Source: Candidatus Obscuribacterales bacterium
GTDB lineage: Bacteria; Cyanobacteriota; Vampirovibrionia; Obscuribacterales; Obscuribacteraceae
DNA length: 64,000 bases
Direction of reading: 5' to 3'
Assembly: GCA_019746975.1 (NCBI GenBank)
Contig: JAIERK010000142.1
Location: 1 to 64,000 of the forward strand
Position 1 is the stretch's first letter. Every line of letters begins with the position of its first letter. The notes beneath the pieces are model-generated. The model saw only the letters and a program-made list of their open reading frames with translations. It ran no database searches and was not told the DNA's origin. Positions 1 to 8,408 of this stretch are shown piece by piece. A program made the translations under genes and the position numbers.

Positions 1-1
1 C

Positions 2-379
2 GACATGTTCACACGCATCAGGAATGCTTGCCGCGTGCAGGCCCCTGTAGTGGAGATGCCCGCCTCCAAGCAGAAAGTGGCAATCGCCAAGCTGCTTCGT
101 GATGAAGGCTTCATCACTTCGTTTGAAACGAAAGATCTCGGCACTCCCGTTCAGAAGATGCGTATCGTCTTGAAGTATGGACCGAAAGGCGAGCAAGTTA
201 TTCAAGGCATCAAGCGCGTCAGCCGTCCCGGCTTGCGCCTTTATCGCCCCTCCAAGAGAGTGCCCCGCGTATTTGGCGGACTGGGCATCTCTATTATGTC
301 CACCAGCCGTGGTGTCATGACAGATCGCCAGGCCAGAAAAGGCAATATTGGTGGCGAAATTGTAGGCCAGGTTTGGTAG
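2..379 (+). CDS. rpsH: 30S ribosomal protein S8, 5' end cut by window
   Basis: Primary rRNA-binding protein of the small subunit that nucleates folding of the 16S central domain. The visible 125 codons read D-MFTRIRNA at the left edge, the usual end of the S8 N-terminal motif (DPIADMLTRIRNA), so about 10 residues lie outside the window. The C-terminal signature STSRGVMTDRQAR with the GGE/VW ending is intact and ends in TAG. rplF follows directly, as in a standard spc operon. Confidence 0.97.
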   Translation, partial: DMFTRIRNACRVQAPVVEMPASKQKVAIAKLLRDEGFITSFETKDLGTPVQKMRIVLKYGPKGEQVIQGIKRVSRPGLRLYRPSKRVPRVFGGLGISIMSTSRGVMTDRQARKGNIGGEIVGQVW

Positions 380-424
380 CGATTGGCCCAGGCTAAATCA
401 AGCAAAGGTAAAAAGGTAGAAACC

Positions 425-967
425 ATGTCTCGTATAGGCAAAGCTCCAATCAAAGTACCCCAAGGCGTGACTGTCGATATCAACGGTCTCGACATCAAGG
501 TCAAAGGACCCAAAGGTGAACGCACAAGGACCTTCAGACCAGAAATCGAGTTCAAAAGAGAAGACGATGTCATTTATGTGCTGCGCCGCAATGAAGATCG
601 TTTGACCCGTGGACTGCACGGCCTGAGCCGCACACTCCTCGCCAACATGGTGACGGGCTTGTCGGAATGGTTCACCAGAAAGCTAGAAGTGATTGGCGTC
701 GGTTACAGAGCCGTTGTCGAAGGCAAAAAACTGACGATGCAGTTGGGCTACTCGCACCCTGTCGAAATCGAGATTCCCAAAGACATCACCGTAGAGGTCG
801 GCAAAGGCAACGTCATCACCATTACCGGTGTCGACAAGCAAGAGCTCGGCGATTTCGCCTCATTCGTCAGAGGCAAGCGTCCACCTGAAGTCTACAAAGG
901 CAAGGGTGTGAAGTACGAAGGCGAAGTCATCAGAAAGAAAGCCGGCAAGGCTGCTGGTGCGAAATAA
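425..967 (+). CDS. rplF: 50S ribosomal protein L6
   Basis: Large-subunit protein near the factor-binding site and sarcin-ricin loop. The 180-residue product starts MSRIGKAPI, the family start, and keeps the C-terminal KGKGVKYEGEVIRKKAGK signature. The open frame extends upstream to a TTG at 383, but that would add 14 residues not seen in the family, so ATG 425 is preferred. It lies 45 bases after rpsH and 39 bases before rplR in the spc operon. Confidence 0.97.
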   Translation: MSRIGKAPIKVPQGVTVDINGLDIKVKGPKGERTRTFRPEIEFKREDDVIYVLRRNEDRLTRGLHGLSRTLLANMVTGLSEWFTRKLEVIGVGYRAVVEGKKLTMQLGYSHPVEIEIPKDITVEVGKGNVITITGVDKQELGDFASFVRGKRPPEVYKGKGVKYEGEVIRKKAGKAAGAK

Positions 968-1006
968 GTATTGATCGGTTGATCCAGTTGATCCGAGGAA
1001 CTAGAG

Positions 1007-1375
1007 ATGATTACGAAGCCCAATAGAAAAGAGACGAGAGTGAAGAGGCATCAACGCATTCGCCGCTCTCTGTGGGGTCAAACCGAGCGTCCCCGGCTCT
1101 GTGTGTACCGTTCCAATAAGCACATCTATGCTCAATTGGTTGATGATTCCAGCTCGACGACGCTTGCTTGTGCCAGCACGCTCGATCCGGAATTGAGAGC
1201 CAAGGTAGACAAGCCCTGGAATAAAGACTCGGCTAAAACAGTTGGAGAGCTCATCGCCAAACGTGCGATGGAAAAAGGTATTAAGGCGGTCGTCTTCGAT
1301 CGCGGCGGTTATATCTATCATGGTCGCATCGCGGCCGTGGCAGAAGGCGCGCGTGAAGCTGGACTTGAGTTTTAA
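1007..1375 (+). CDS. rplR: 50S ribosomal protein L18
   Basis: 5S rRNA-binding protein of the central protuberance. The 122-residue product has the expected basic N-terminus ([14 protein letters not shown]), the [16 protein letters not shown] strand region and the C-terminal [21 protein letters not shown] signature split across the 5S-binding surface. The start ATG has a GAGGAA site about 10 bases upstream. It belongs to the spc operon between rplF and rpsE. Confidence 0.97.
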   Translation: MITKPNRKETRVKRHQRIRRSLWGQTERPRLCVYRSNKHIYAQLVDDSSSTTLACASTLDPELRAKVDKPWNKDSAKTVGELIAKRAMEKGIKAVVFDRGGYIYHGRIAAVAEGAREAGLEF

Positions 1376-1394
1376 GGAGTAAGAGGTTTTCCAA

Positions 1395-2003
1395 ATGGAA
1401 AAAGAGCATAAGACTAGTCACACACCACCCGAAGAGGTCGCCCAGGATGGCGCCAAGCGTGGACGTAGAACTTCCAGTCGCGAGAAAAACCGTTCGCAAG
1501 ACGACACAAAACGCGATCGCGAGCAGTCTGAATGGGAAGAGAAGATCATTCAAGTACGCCGCGTCACCAAAGTCGTAAAGGGCGGTAAAAAGCTCAGCTT
1601 CCGTGCCGTCGTAGCCGTCGGTAACAGCAAGGGTCAAGTCGGTATCGGTATCGGCAAGGCATCTGAAGTTATCATGGCTATTCAAAAGGGCGTTGCTGAT
1701 GCGCGTAAGTCGCTCATCACCGTGCCTTTGATCGGCGCTACACTTCCTCACGAAATCGTCGGAAAGCAAGGTTCCAGCCGTGTTCTTCTCAAGCCGGCAG
1801 CTAAGGGCACAGGCGTCATCGCCGGTGGTGCCAGCCGCGCCGTTTTGGAACTGGCAGGTATCGGCGACGTATTGTCCAAGTCCCTCGGATCGCGTTCGCC
1901 ACTCAACGTGGCACGTGCCACCATCAACGGTTTGTCCGAACTGAGAACTTTCGAGCAGTCGGCACGCCTCAGAGGCATTACCGTCCAACAAATGCTCAAC
2001 TAA
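1395..2003 (+). CDS. rpsE: 30S ribosomal protein S5
   Basis: Small-subunit protein at the mRNA entry and decoding region. The 202-residue product contains the double-stranded RNA-binding N domain ([16 protein letters not shown], about residues 53-68) and the S5 C domain with the GIGKASEV and [12 protein letters not shown] motifs. About 45 charged, probably disordered residues precede the core, longer than in the Escherichia coli protein. The extension is real if ATG 1395 is used; no good internal start with a ribosome binding site replaces it. Confidence 0.96.
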   Translation: MEKEHKTSHTPPEEVAQDGAKRGRRTSSREKNRSQDDTKRDREQSEWEEKIIQVRRVTKVVKGGKKLSFRAVVAVGNSKGQVGIGIGKASEVIMAIQKGVADARKSLITVPLIGATLPHEIVGKQGSSRVLLKPAAKGTGVIAGGASRAVLELAGIGDVLSKSLGSRSPLNVARATINGLSELRTFEQSARLRGITVQQMLN

Positions 2004-2041
2004 GAAGAGCGTCACCAGCATCATAGTTTGGAGTTAGCCCC

Positions 2042-2293
2042 ATGTTAAAGATCACCTTGACCGCCGGAAAGGTCGGCAAGAAAGAGACCCAGTTGAAAGT
2101 GCTTCAGGCGCTTGGCCTTCGCAAGTACGGCAGCGCCGTCGTCAGGGCTGACTCGCCAACGATTAGAGGAATGATCGACAAAGTTCATCACCTGGTCACG
2201 GTAACGGAAGCCGAAGCCGGCGCAACAACCGGCAAGATCACCCGCAAAGCCAGATTTGAATGTGCCCAAAAAGAAAAAGCGGCTGCTAAATAA
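2042..2293 (+). CDS. rpmD: 50S ribosomal protein L30
   Basis: Small large-subunit protein of the spc operon. Residues 1-60 carry the L30 ferredoxin-like fold, with the LKITLTAGKVGKKETQ strand and LGLRKYGSAVVRADSPTIRG motif cut around the helix. The 83-residue length exceeds the usual 60 because of a C-terminal tail rich in Ala, Lys and Thr. A GGAG site precedes ATG 2042 at good spacing. L30 is absent from most photosynthetic cyanobacteria, which makes its presence here mildly informative. Confidence 0.93.
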   Translation: MLKITLTAGKVGKKETQLKVLQALGLRKYGSAVVRADSPTIRGMIDKVHHLVTVTEAEAGATTGKITRKARFECAQKEKAAAK

Positions 2294-2350
2294 CAGCGCT
2301 TCAACCGCCGAGTCGATGCAGGGCATCGGCGCAAGGCAAAAGGAGAAGAG

Positions 2351-2887
2351 ATGAAACTCAATGAATTGGCTCCGCCAGAGGGCGCTCGCCATAAGAAAAA
2401 AATTGTTGGTCGCGGCCGTTCTTCCGGTCACGGCAAAACTTCGACCCGTGGACATAACGGTCAGGGCCAGCGTTCCGGCGAATCGACTCGATTCGGATTC
2501 GAAGGCGGTCAGACTCCTTTGTTCAGACGTCTTCCGAAAATTCACAACTTCTATCAAGTGCCGAGACGCGAGTGGGTTCCTATCAACCTAGGTGCTCTCA
2601 ACCATCTGCCTGCCAATACAGAGATCACACCGGAGTCTCTGGTCGAGCACAAGATATTGCGTAGAGTCACTCAGTCGCTGCGCATTCTTGGTCAAGGTGA
2701 ATTGAAGGTTGCTCTCAAGGTGAAAGCGCACCACTTTTCGCAGGGCGCGATCGACAAAATCACTCAAGCCGGCGGTAGCTACGAAGTAATTCAGCCGAAG
2801 CCCAGAAAACGTGGACGAAAGCCACATGGCTTCATCGAGCAACAACCACCGCAGCCGAAAGAAAAACGCGCGCGTAAAGATAGTTAA
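2351..2887 (+). CDS. rplO: 50S ribosomal protein L15
   Basis: Late-assembly large-subunit protein binding 23S rRNA. The N-terminus shows MKLNELAPPEGAR, the GRGRSSGHGKTSTRGHNGQ glycine-rich loop and the GGQTPLFRRLPK motif; the C domain has the family SAF-like LKVALKVKAHHFSQGA segment. At 178 residues it is about 30 longer than usual because of a basic, proline-rich tail (PKPRKRGRKPHGF onward). ATG follows an AAGGAG site. It is the last gene before an intergenic hairpin and secY. Confidence 0.96.
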   Translation: MKLNELAPPEGARHKKKIVGRGRSSGHGKTSTRGHNGQGQRSGESTRFGFEGGQTPLFRRLPKIHNFYQVPRREWVPINLGALNHLPANTEITPESLVEHKILRRVTQSLRILGQGELKVALKVKAHHFSQGAIDKITQAGGSYEVIQPKPRKRGRKPHGFIEQQPPQPKEKRARKDS

Positions 2888-2902
2888 GGTTTAATTCTTT
2901 CC

Positions 2903-2961
2903 GGAAATATGCCCTGATTCCTCTTATATGATGGAGTGCTATCGGGCATATTTTCCTTTTT
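2903..2961 (+). terminator. Hairpin with T-run between rplO and secY
   Basis: AAATATGCCC at 2905-2914 pairs perfectly with GGGCATATTT at 2944-2953. The flanking GG (2903-2904) can pair with CC (2955-2956) past one bulged base. The loop is 29 bases and five T follow at 2957-2961. The form is that of an intrinsic terminator or attenuator, but the long loop makes its strength uncertain; secY starts 62 bases later. Confidence 0.5.
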
Positions 2962-3022
2962 GTACTGGAAATTATGTCGCTGTCAGATTAGCGATGCGCT
3001 AAGACCCAAGGAGGATTGAGCG

Positions 3023-4498
3023 TTGAACACTCCCAAGCGTGGAGCCGCAATAGGCGGGCCGGAAGATCTCTTCAAAATGCTTTCTGCCGCAGGCTTGAAG
3101 GAGAAGATATTTTTCACGCTCGGTATGATTTTGCTCTATCGAGCAGGTGTTCATATCCCGCTTCCTGGAGTCGATTCGCACGCTTTCCTTAAGCATCCCG
3201 AGTACGCTCAGAGTCTGCTCGGCATGGTCGACCTCTTCACCGGCGGTGCCCTTAACAAGCTTTCGATTTTCTCGCTCGGTATTGGACCGTACATTACGGC
3301 CTCAATTATTCTGCAGCTCATGACCGCTGTCATTCCTCAGCTCGAGGACCTGCAGAAAAATCAGGGCGAGCAGGGTAGGAAAAAACTGCAGCAGTACACT
3401 CGCGTATTTGCTGTCGCGATTTCGATACTACAGTCGGTGATGCTATCAAATGTATTGATGAAGATTCAAAGTCCACCGGTCGTTATAACGCCCGGCCCGC
3501 TCTTTGTAATGACATCAGCAATCATCATGACCGCTTCGGCGATTTTTATAATGTGGATAGGTGAAGTGATTACCGAACGTGGTGTCGGCAACGGTGCCTC
3601 GCTCTTGATCTTCCTAGGTATCGTGGCGCGCTTGCCGTCAATGGTCCATAACACCTACGATTCGGTTCAGACTGGGCAGACGCCTATCTGGGGCGTCGCT
3701 ATGTTGATCTCCGTTTTTCTACTTCTTGCCGCGTTGATCGTCTGTTTGCAACAAGGTGTCCGCAAAATTATGGTGCTTGGTGCCCGGCGAAATGTCGGAC
3801 GGCAAGTCTTTCAGGTGGCGGCGCCGGACGACTATCTCTATCTGCCGATCAATCCGTCGGGCGTTATGGCGATCATCTTTGCTTCATCGCTATTGATGTT
3901 CCCTACCACAGTTATGCAATTCGTCAGTCAGGGTCGCAGTAAAGATCCGGGCACCGCTATCTATGAGCTTCTTACGAGCATTCCGGGAATCGGCAAAGGC
4001 ATCGAGCAGATGATGCAAGTCAATTGGGTCCAATCGGTCTTCAATGTCGTCGGCACCGGAGTCGGCAATATGTTCGTCTATTACCGCTGGGAGCATTCGC
4101 TTGTTTACTTCCTGCTCATCCTCTTCTTCGCATACTTCTATGCTTCGATTATTTTGCAGCCGCGAGATATGGCTGAAAACTTGAGACGACAGGGACGAGC
4201 TATTCAAGGAGTCAGACCAGGTCGCCCAACCGCTGAATTTCTGGAAGGAACCTTGAGTCGTCTGGTTTTTATCGGTGCTAGTTGTATTGCAATCATCGCC
4301 ATCTTCCCGATTCATGCCGAGCAATTCACTCAAGTATCGACGCTGCAAGGGCTTGGCAGTACATCTCTTATCATCCTTGTAGGCGTCGCAATCGACACAC
4401 AACGACAGATCAAGACGCACGCGCTATCGGCTCGCTATCAGGCACGCGGTATCTTCCGCAAGCCATCGGCAGGCGGTGGCGACAAAAAAGCGGAGTAA
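3023..4498 (+). CDS. secY: Protein translocase subunit SecY
   Basis: Channel-forming subunit of the SecYEG translocon in the cytoplasmic membrane. The 491-residue product has the ten expected membrane segments, the plug region with GGALNKLSIFSLGIGPYITASI (split here by position about 72-93), the GVGNGASLLIF motif before TM5 and the QPRDMAENLRRQGRAI loop before TM9. The TTG start at 3023 has an AAGGAGGA site at ideal distance and gives the family-length N-terminus. adk follows after 15 bases and is likely cotranscribed. Confidence 0.97.
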   Translation: MNTPKRGAAIGGPEDLFKMLSAAGLKEKIFFTLGMILLYRAGVHIPLPGVDSHAFLKHPEYAQSLLGMVDLFTGGALNKLSIFSLGIGPYITASIILQLMTAVIPQLEDLQKNQGEQGRKKLQQYTRVFAVAISILQSVMLSNVLMKIQSPPVVITPGPLFVMTSAIIMTASAIFIMWIGEVITERGVGNGASLLIFLGIVARLPSMVHNTYDSVQTGQTPIWGVAMLISVFLLLAALIVCLQQGVRKIMVLGARRNVGRQVFQVAAPDDYLYLPINPSGVMAIIFASSLLMFPTTVMQFVSQGRSKDPGTAIYELLTSIPGIGKGIEQMMQVNWVQSVFNVVGTGVGNMFVYYRWEHSLVYFLLILFFAYFYASIILQPRDMAENLRRQGRAIQGVRPGRPTAEFLEGTLSRLVFIGASCIAIIAIFPIHAEQFTQVSTLQGLGSTSLIILVGVAIDTQRQIKTHALSARYQARGIFRKPSAGGGDKKAE

Positions 4499-4513
4499 TC
4501 AGGAGTTATTGAA

Positions 4514-5170
4514 ATGCAAATCTTGTTCCTCGGAGCACCTGGAGCCGGTAAAGGCACACAATGCAAGAAATTGGCTGAGAAGCTGGGACTGCCCCACCTT
4601 TCTTCGGGCGACCTTTTGCGTGAGGCCGTCAAGCAAGGCACCAAAGCTGGTGTTGCTGCCAAGTCTTTCATGGATAAAGGCATTCTGGTTCCCGACGATG
4701 TTTTGATCGCCATGTTCAGAGAGTTCCTCTCCAAACCTGAGATGGACAAGGGATTTATCCTTGATGGCTTTCCTCGCAATCTTCCGCAAGCGGAAAGCCT
4801 TTCGACATTGCTCACCGAGTTGAGCAAGTCGCTCACGGTTGTCATTAATCTGCATACTTCAGAGGACCTTCTGGTCGAGCGCATTACTGGGCGCCGCACC
4901 TGTCCTAACAAAGAGTGTAACGCTGTTTATCACGTCAAGTTTCAAGCACCCAAACAACTTGGTGTCTGCGACAAATGCGCAACGGAACTCGTCCATCGCT
5001 CCGATGACAAGCCTGACGTCGTCAAGCAAAGACTCACTACATATGCCGAGCAGACCGAGCCGCTTATCACGTATTACGGCAATCAAGGCATCGTCAAAAC
5101 CGTCGATGGTGAAGGCGAGCCAGAAGAAGTTTTTGATCGACTTGTCAAAACGCTCAAAGTACCTGTTTAG
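4514..5170 (+). CDS. adk: Adenylate kinase, zinc-lid type
   Basis: Catalyses ATP + AMP to 2 ADP in the cytosol. The P-loop GAPGAGKGTQ is at residues 7-16, the AMP-binding SSGDLLREA follows, then LDGFPRN and the LID domain. The lid has four cysteines (TCPNKEC and VCDKC), the structural zinc site of Gram-positive-type adenylate kinases. Length 218 is normal for the long form. Position between secY and map is the standard spc arrangement; an AGGAG site precedes ATG. Confidence 0.97.
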   Translation: MQILFLGAPGAGKGTQCKKLAEKLGLPHLSSGDLLREAVKQGTKAGVAAKSFMDKGILVPDDVLIAMFREFLSKPEMDKGFILDGFPRNLPQAESLSTLLTELSKSLTVVINLHTSEDLLVERITGRRTCPNKECNAVYHVKFQAPKQLGVCDKCATELVHRSDDKPDVVKQRLTTYAEQTEPLITYYGNQGIVKTVDGEGEPEEVFDRLVKTLKVPV

Positions 5171-5248
5171 CAACTAAACCGGACAGGGTATCATTGATAC
5201 GCAGTGAGGCATTGAACGCCTCAGGTGTTTGTTCGATTAAGGTTACCG

Positions 5249-6055
5249 ATGATTGTCACTAAAGATGTAGATTTTGAACTTATCCGCAAAGCCGGTAAGT
5301 TAGCCGGGCATGTGCTCGAGACTATCGCTAAAAAAGCGAGCCCCGGGATGAGTACCTGGGAAATAGACGCGATCGCCGAAAAGATGATTCGCGAAGAGGG
5401 CGCGGTGCCGACGTTCAAGGGCTACCGCAACTTCCCTGCCACCGTTTGTATTTCGATCAATGAAGAGGTTGTCCACGGCATCCCGCGTAAGGATCGCATC
5501 GTCAAAGACGGAGACGTGCTCAGTCTCGACATCGGCGTGACCTTCCAGCGGCAGGAGAACGGCAAAACGCTCGACCTGATCGCTGACACTGCAGTCACCG
5601 TCCCTGTTGGCAACTGCTCGTCGGTGAATCGTAAATTGATGACCGATACAAAAGAAGCGCTTTATGCCGGTATCCGCAAATGTTTTGCTGGCAACTGCCT
5701 CAACGACATCGGTGGTGCTATCGAGGACCTGGGCAAATCCGAGCAATACGGTATCGTGCAAGAGTATGGCGGCCACGGTATCGGCTATGTTTTGCACGAA
5801 GAGCCGTTCATTTTTAACTACAGAACCCAATCCGGTGGTAAGGTCACGCTCAAACCTGGTATGGTTATAGCGATCGAACCCATGTTCAATCTGGGGGGCG
5901 AACGAGTGCGCACCAAGAAGGATGGGTGGACCGTTGTAACGCAAGATTACAAACCTTCCGCACATTTTGAGCATTCAATTTTGATCACAGAAGGTGAGCC
6001 GGAGATACTTACTAAGCGTCCTAACGAGGATTTTGTGTGGCCAAGCAAGGCGTAA
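5249..6055 (+). CDS. map: Type I methionine aminopeptidase
   Basis: Removes the initiator methionine from nascent proteins. The metal ligands are visible: Asp in SLDIGVTF, Asp in LIADTAVTV, His in [13 protein letters not shown], Glu in AIEPMFNLG and Glu in [13 protein letters not shown]; the substrate-contact His is in VVHGIPRKD. The reading frame is open to a GTG at 5225, but ATG 5249, eight bases after AAGG, gives the usual N-terminus (268 residues). Its last 19 bases overlap infA, so the two are translationally coupled. Confidence 0.95.
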   Translation: MIVTKDVDFELIRKAGKLAGHVLETIAKKASPGMSTWEIDAIAEKMIREEGAVPTFKGYRNFPATVCISINEEVVHGIPRKDRIVKDGDVLSLDIGVTFQRQENGKTLDLIADTAVTVPVGNCSSVNRKLMTDTKEALYAGIRKCFAGNCLNDIGGAIEDLGKSEQYGIVQEYGGHGIGYVLHEEPFIFNYRTQSGGKVTLKPGMVIAIEPMFNLGGERVRTKKDGWTVVTQDYKPSAHFEHSILITEGEPEILTKRPNEDFVWPSKA

Positions 6056-6258
6056 TCGAATTTGAAGGAACCATCAAGGAATCCTTGCCCAATGCCATGT
6101 TTCGGGTAGAACTGGACAACGGACATAAGGTCCTTGCCCATATTTCTGGCAAAATTCGCAAAAACTTTATTAAGATTCTTCCGGGCGATCGCGTGCGTGT
6201 AGAGCTCACACCCTACGACCTGACTCGCGGACGCATCACCTACAGAATCAGAGAATAA
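6037..6258 (+). CDS. infA: Translation initiation factor IF-1
   Basis: OB-fold protein that occupies the ribosomal A site during initiation. The 73-residue product is full length and colinear with the family: [20 protein letters not shown], then [28 protein letters not shown] and the C-terminal [14 protein letters not shown] strand. The GTG start lies inside the last codons of map in another frame. The map-infA-rpmJ order is conserved across bacteria. Confidence 0.97.
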   Translation: MAKQGVIEFEGTIKESLPNAMFRVELDNGHKVLAHISGKIRKNFIKILPGDRVRVELTPYDLTRGRITYRIRE

Positions 6259-6381
6259 TGTACAATTAGGTATTCTTCGCAGGCTGTGTCGGTTTGCATT
6301 CAGATGAAAGCAAGCTGCTGACGGCTTTTGCGTGCAGGTAGCATTTCCTTTTTTGGAGTGGCGCTAACGCGCCAGGATCAA

Positions 6382-6495
6382 ATGAAAGTAAGAGCATCAG
6401 TTAAAAAAATGTGCGACAAGTGCAAGGTAATTCGCCGCAAACGCCGCGTAGCGGTCATTTGCGAGAACCCGAAGCACAAGCAGCGTCAAGGTTAG
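6382..6495 (+). CDS. rpmJ: 50S ribosomal protein L36
   Basis: A 37-codon gene reading [19 protein letters not shown] and on to [11 protein letters not shown], then TAG. Cys11, Cys14, Cys27 and His32 form the zinc-binding set of the C+ form of L36, a small large-subunit protein that binds 23S rRNA. It lies between infA and rpsM, its standard place. The 123 bases between infA and rpmJ may hold a promoter but no convincing boxes were found. Confidence 0.96.
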   Translation: MKVRASVKKMCDKCKVIRRKRRVAVICENPKHKQRQG

Positions 6496-6580
6496 TTGTT
6501 AGACAAACGCGCAAAGCGTTAAGCCTTGTCACGTTAAGTATTTTTCGAAAAGTGACTAAGGTAGTTGAACTGGAGGATTC

Positions 6581-6970
6581 ATGGCCCGTATAGCCGGTGT
6601 TGATTTACCGAAGAATAAGCGTATCCACATCGCTCTCACCTATATTCACGGCCTTGGCCGTACATCAGGCGAAGCGATCTGCGAGAAGCTTGAAATTCCT
6701 GTAACTCGCAGAGTGCATGAGCTCTCTGACGACGAAGTATCCCGCATTCGTGAAGAAGTTGAAAAATCTGGTACCTACCAGATTGAAGGGGACCTTCGCC
6801 GCGTGGAAGGTCTCAACGTCAAGAGACTTATTGAAATCAACTGCTATCGCGGTCAGCGCCACAGAAGAGGCCTGCCGACTCGCGGTCAGCGCACGAAGAC
6901 AAATGCCCGAACGAGACGTGGACGTAAGCGCGTCACCGTCGCCAACAAGAAGATTGCCCCGACCAAGTAA
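6581..6970 (+). CDS. rpsM: 30S ribosomal protein S13
   Basis: Head protein of the small subunit that contacts the large subunit and P-site tRNA. The 129-residue product starts [15 protein letters not shown], has the helix-hairpin-helix [15 protein letters not shown], and ends with the basic [19 protein letters not shown] tail that reaches P-site tRNA. GGAGG lies just before ATG. It heads the alpha-operon block with rpsK, rpsD, rpoA and rplQ. Confidence 0.97.
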   Translation: MARIAGVDLPKNKRIHIALTYIHGLGRTSGEAICEKLEIPVTRRVHELSDDEVSRIREEVEKSGTYQIEGDLRRVEGLNVKRLIEINCYRGQRHRRGLPTRGQRTKTNARTRRGRKRVTVANKKIAPTK

Positions 6971-7038
6971 GTGAAGCTTCGTGAGTGCGGCAGTTATTGT
7001 CGAGCTCCGGATCTAATTACTTCCTTAAGGATTGCCTG

Positions 7039-7073
7039 AAACAGGTAATATTCGAACGAAATTTCACCTGTTT
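7039..7073 (+). promoter_or_regulatory. Hairpin between rpsM and rpsK
   Basis: AAACAGGT (7039-7046) is perfectly complementary to ACCTGTTT (7066-7073) around a 19-base loop with a small inner TTCG-AAC-GAA pairing. The 184-base gap between rpsM and rpsK is unusual inside a ribosomal operon. No T-run follows, so a protein-binding or processing site is more likely than a terminator. The role is unknown. Confidence 0.35.
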
Positions 7074-7154
7074 ACTGACAATCTCTAATAAAATCCAGAA
7101 CTGGTTCCCGACCTCTTATACAGGTCTCACACACAGGAAAAGAAGAGACAAACC

Positions 7155-7550
7155 ATGGCAGCTAAAGCTCCGAAAGCCAGAGGCAAAAAGAAAGAGAAGC
7201 GATACGTATTGCAAGGTGTCGTCCACATCAAGAGCACCTTCAATAATACGATCATTTCGTCTACCGATCCGCAAGGTCAGGTTATCGCCTGGGCTTCCGC
7301 AGGTACCGTAGGTTTCAAAGGCGCCAAGAAAGGCACGCCGTTCGCCGCCCAACAGGCAGCCGACACGGTAGCACGCCGCTCTATGGACCAGGGTATGCGC
7401 CAGGTCGAAGTCCTGGTCAAAGGCCCCGGCGCCGGACGTGAGACCGCCATCCGCGCATTGCAAGCGGCTGGACTGGAAATCACGTTGATCAAGGACGTTA
7501 CCCCGATTCCACATAACGGATGCCGTCCGCCCAAACGCAGACGCGTCTAA
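7155..7550 (+). CDS. rpsK: 30S ribosomal protein S11
   Basis: Platform protein of the small subunit near the Shine-Dalgarno helix. The 131-residue product carries the full family pattern: [13 protein letters not shown], then [31 protein letters not shown] and the C-terminal [16 protein letters not shown]. The N-terminal 20 residues are lysine and alanine rich, as usual. rpsD follows after about 105 bases. Confidence 0.97.
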   Translation: MAAKAPKARGKKKEKRYVLQGVVHIKSTFNNTIISSTDPQGQVIAWASAGTVGFKGAKKGTPFAAQQAADTVARRSMDQGMRQVEVLVKGPGAGRETAIRALQAAGLEITLIKDVTPIPHNGCRPPKRRRV

Positions 7551-7655
7551 TTCCATTTTATTTCTGGTCGGTCGACTTATTGTGTTCAGTCGATTGATCT
7601 TAGTTTGATTCCGCGGCAAAGGACATCAACACTAGAACTATTAGGAGATCGCAAG

Positions 7656-8282
7656 TTGGCAAGATATACGGATTCAGTTTGCAAACTCTGCCGAAACGAA
7701 GGCACTAAGCTCTTCTTGAAAGGCAGCCGATGCTACACCACCAAGTGCGCTATCGAGCGCCGTCGCTATGGACCGGGTCAGCATGGTCAAGCGCGCAAAA
7801 AACACTCTGAGTATGCTTTGCAGTTGAGAGAAAAACAGAAAGTGCGTCGCACCTACGGTCTTCTGGAAAAGCAGTTCTCCGCATACTACAAAGCGGCGAG
7901 CCAACAGAAGAAAGTACCCACCGGTCTGAAGATTCTTCAACTCTGCGAAAGCAGACTCGACAACCTCGTGCACAAGAGCGGCATGGTGCCCTCCAGACCA
8001 CAAGCCAGACAACTTATTGCTCACGGTCACTTTACCGTAGACGGCACGAAAGTCTATACCCCTTCGTACCACATCAAACAAGGTCAGGTCATCTCGGTCG
8101 CCGAGAAGAGCAAGTCTCTGGTTAAAGCGCTGATTGAAGCAAATCCTTCGCCGGTTGCTCCCAACTGGATGAGTATCGATCTCGACAATCTGAAAGCTTC
8201 GATCATCAATGCTCCTTCTCGCGAAGATCTTGATGGCACCATCAAAGAAGCGCTCATCGTCGAATATTATTCGAGGAGATAA
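7656..8282 (+). CDS. rpsD: 30S ribosomal protein S4, zinc-binding form
   Basis: Assembly initiator of the small subunit that binds the 16S 5' domain. TTG 7656 lies nine bases after AGGAG and gives the canonical start ARYTDSVCKLCR; an upstream open stretch from 7605 adds unrelated residues. Cys9, Cys12, Cys26 and Cys31 form the zinc site of C+ S4 proteins. The S4 RNA-binding domain begins at about residue 98 (CESRLDNLVHKSGM). Length is 208. Its placement inside the alpha operon is as in proteobacteria and Thermus; photosynthetic cyanobacteria keep rpsD elsewhere. Confidence 0.96.
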   Translation: MARYTDSVCKLCRNEGTKLFLKGSRCYTTKCAIERRRYGPGQHGQARKKHSEYALQLREKQKVRRTYGLLEKQFSAYYKAASQQKKVPTGLKILQLCESRLDNLVHKSGMVPSRPQARQLIAHGHFTVDGTKVYTPSYHIKQGQVISVAEKSKSLVKALIEANPSPVAPNWMSIDLDNLKASIINAPSREDLDGTIKEALIVEYYSRR

Positions 8283-8408
8283 GTTTCGTTTTAGACGGGC
8301 GGTTTAACGACCTCTCCGACGGTTTCTAACGGTTTTACAGACACTGTATGTAAGTTTGATAAACACGTTCTATTAGTTGGTACTTTAGAGCAACTGGGAA
8401 GAATCACT

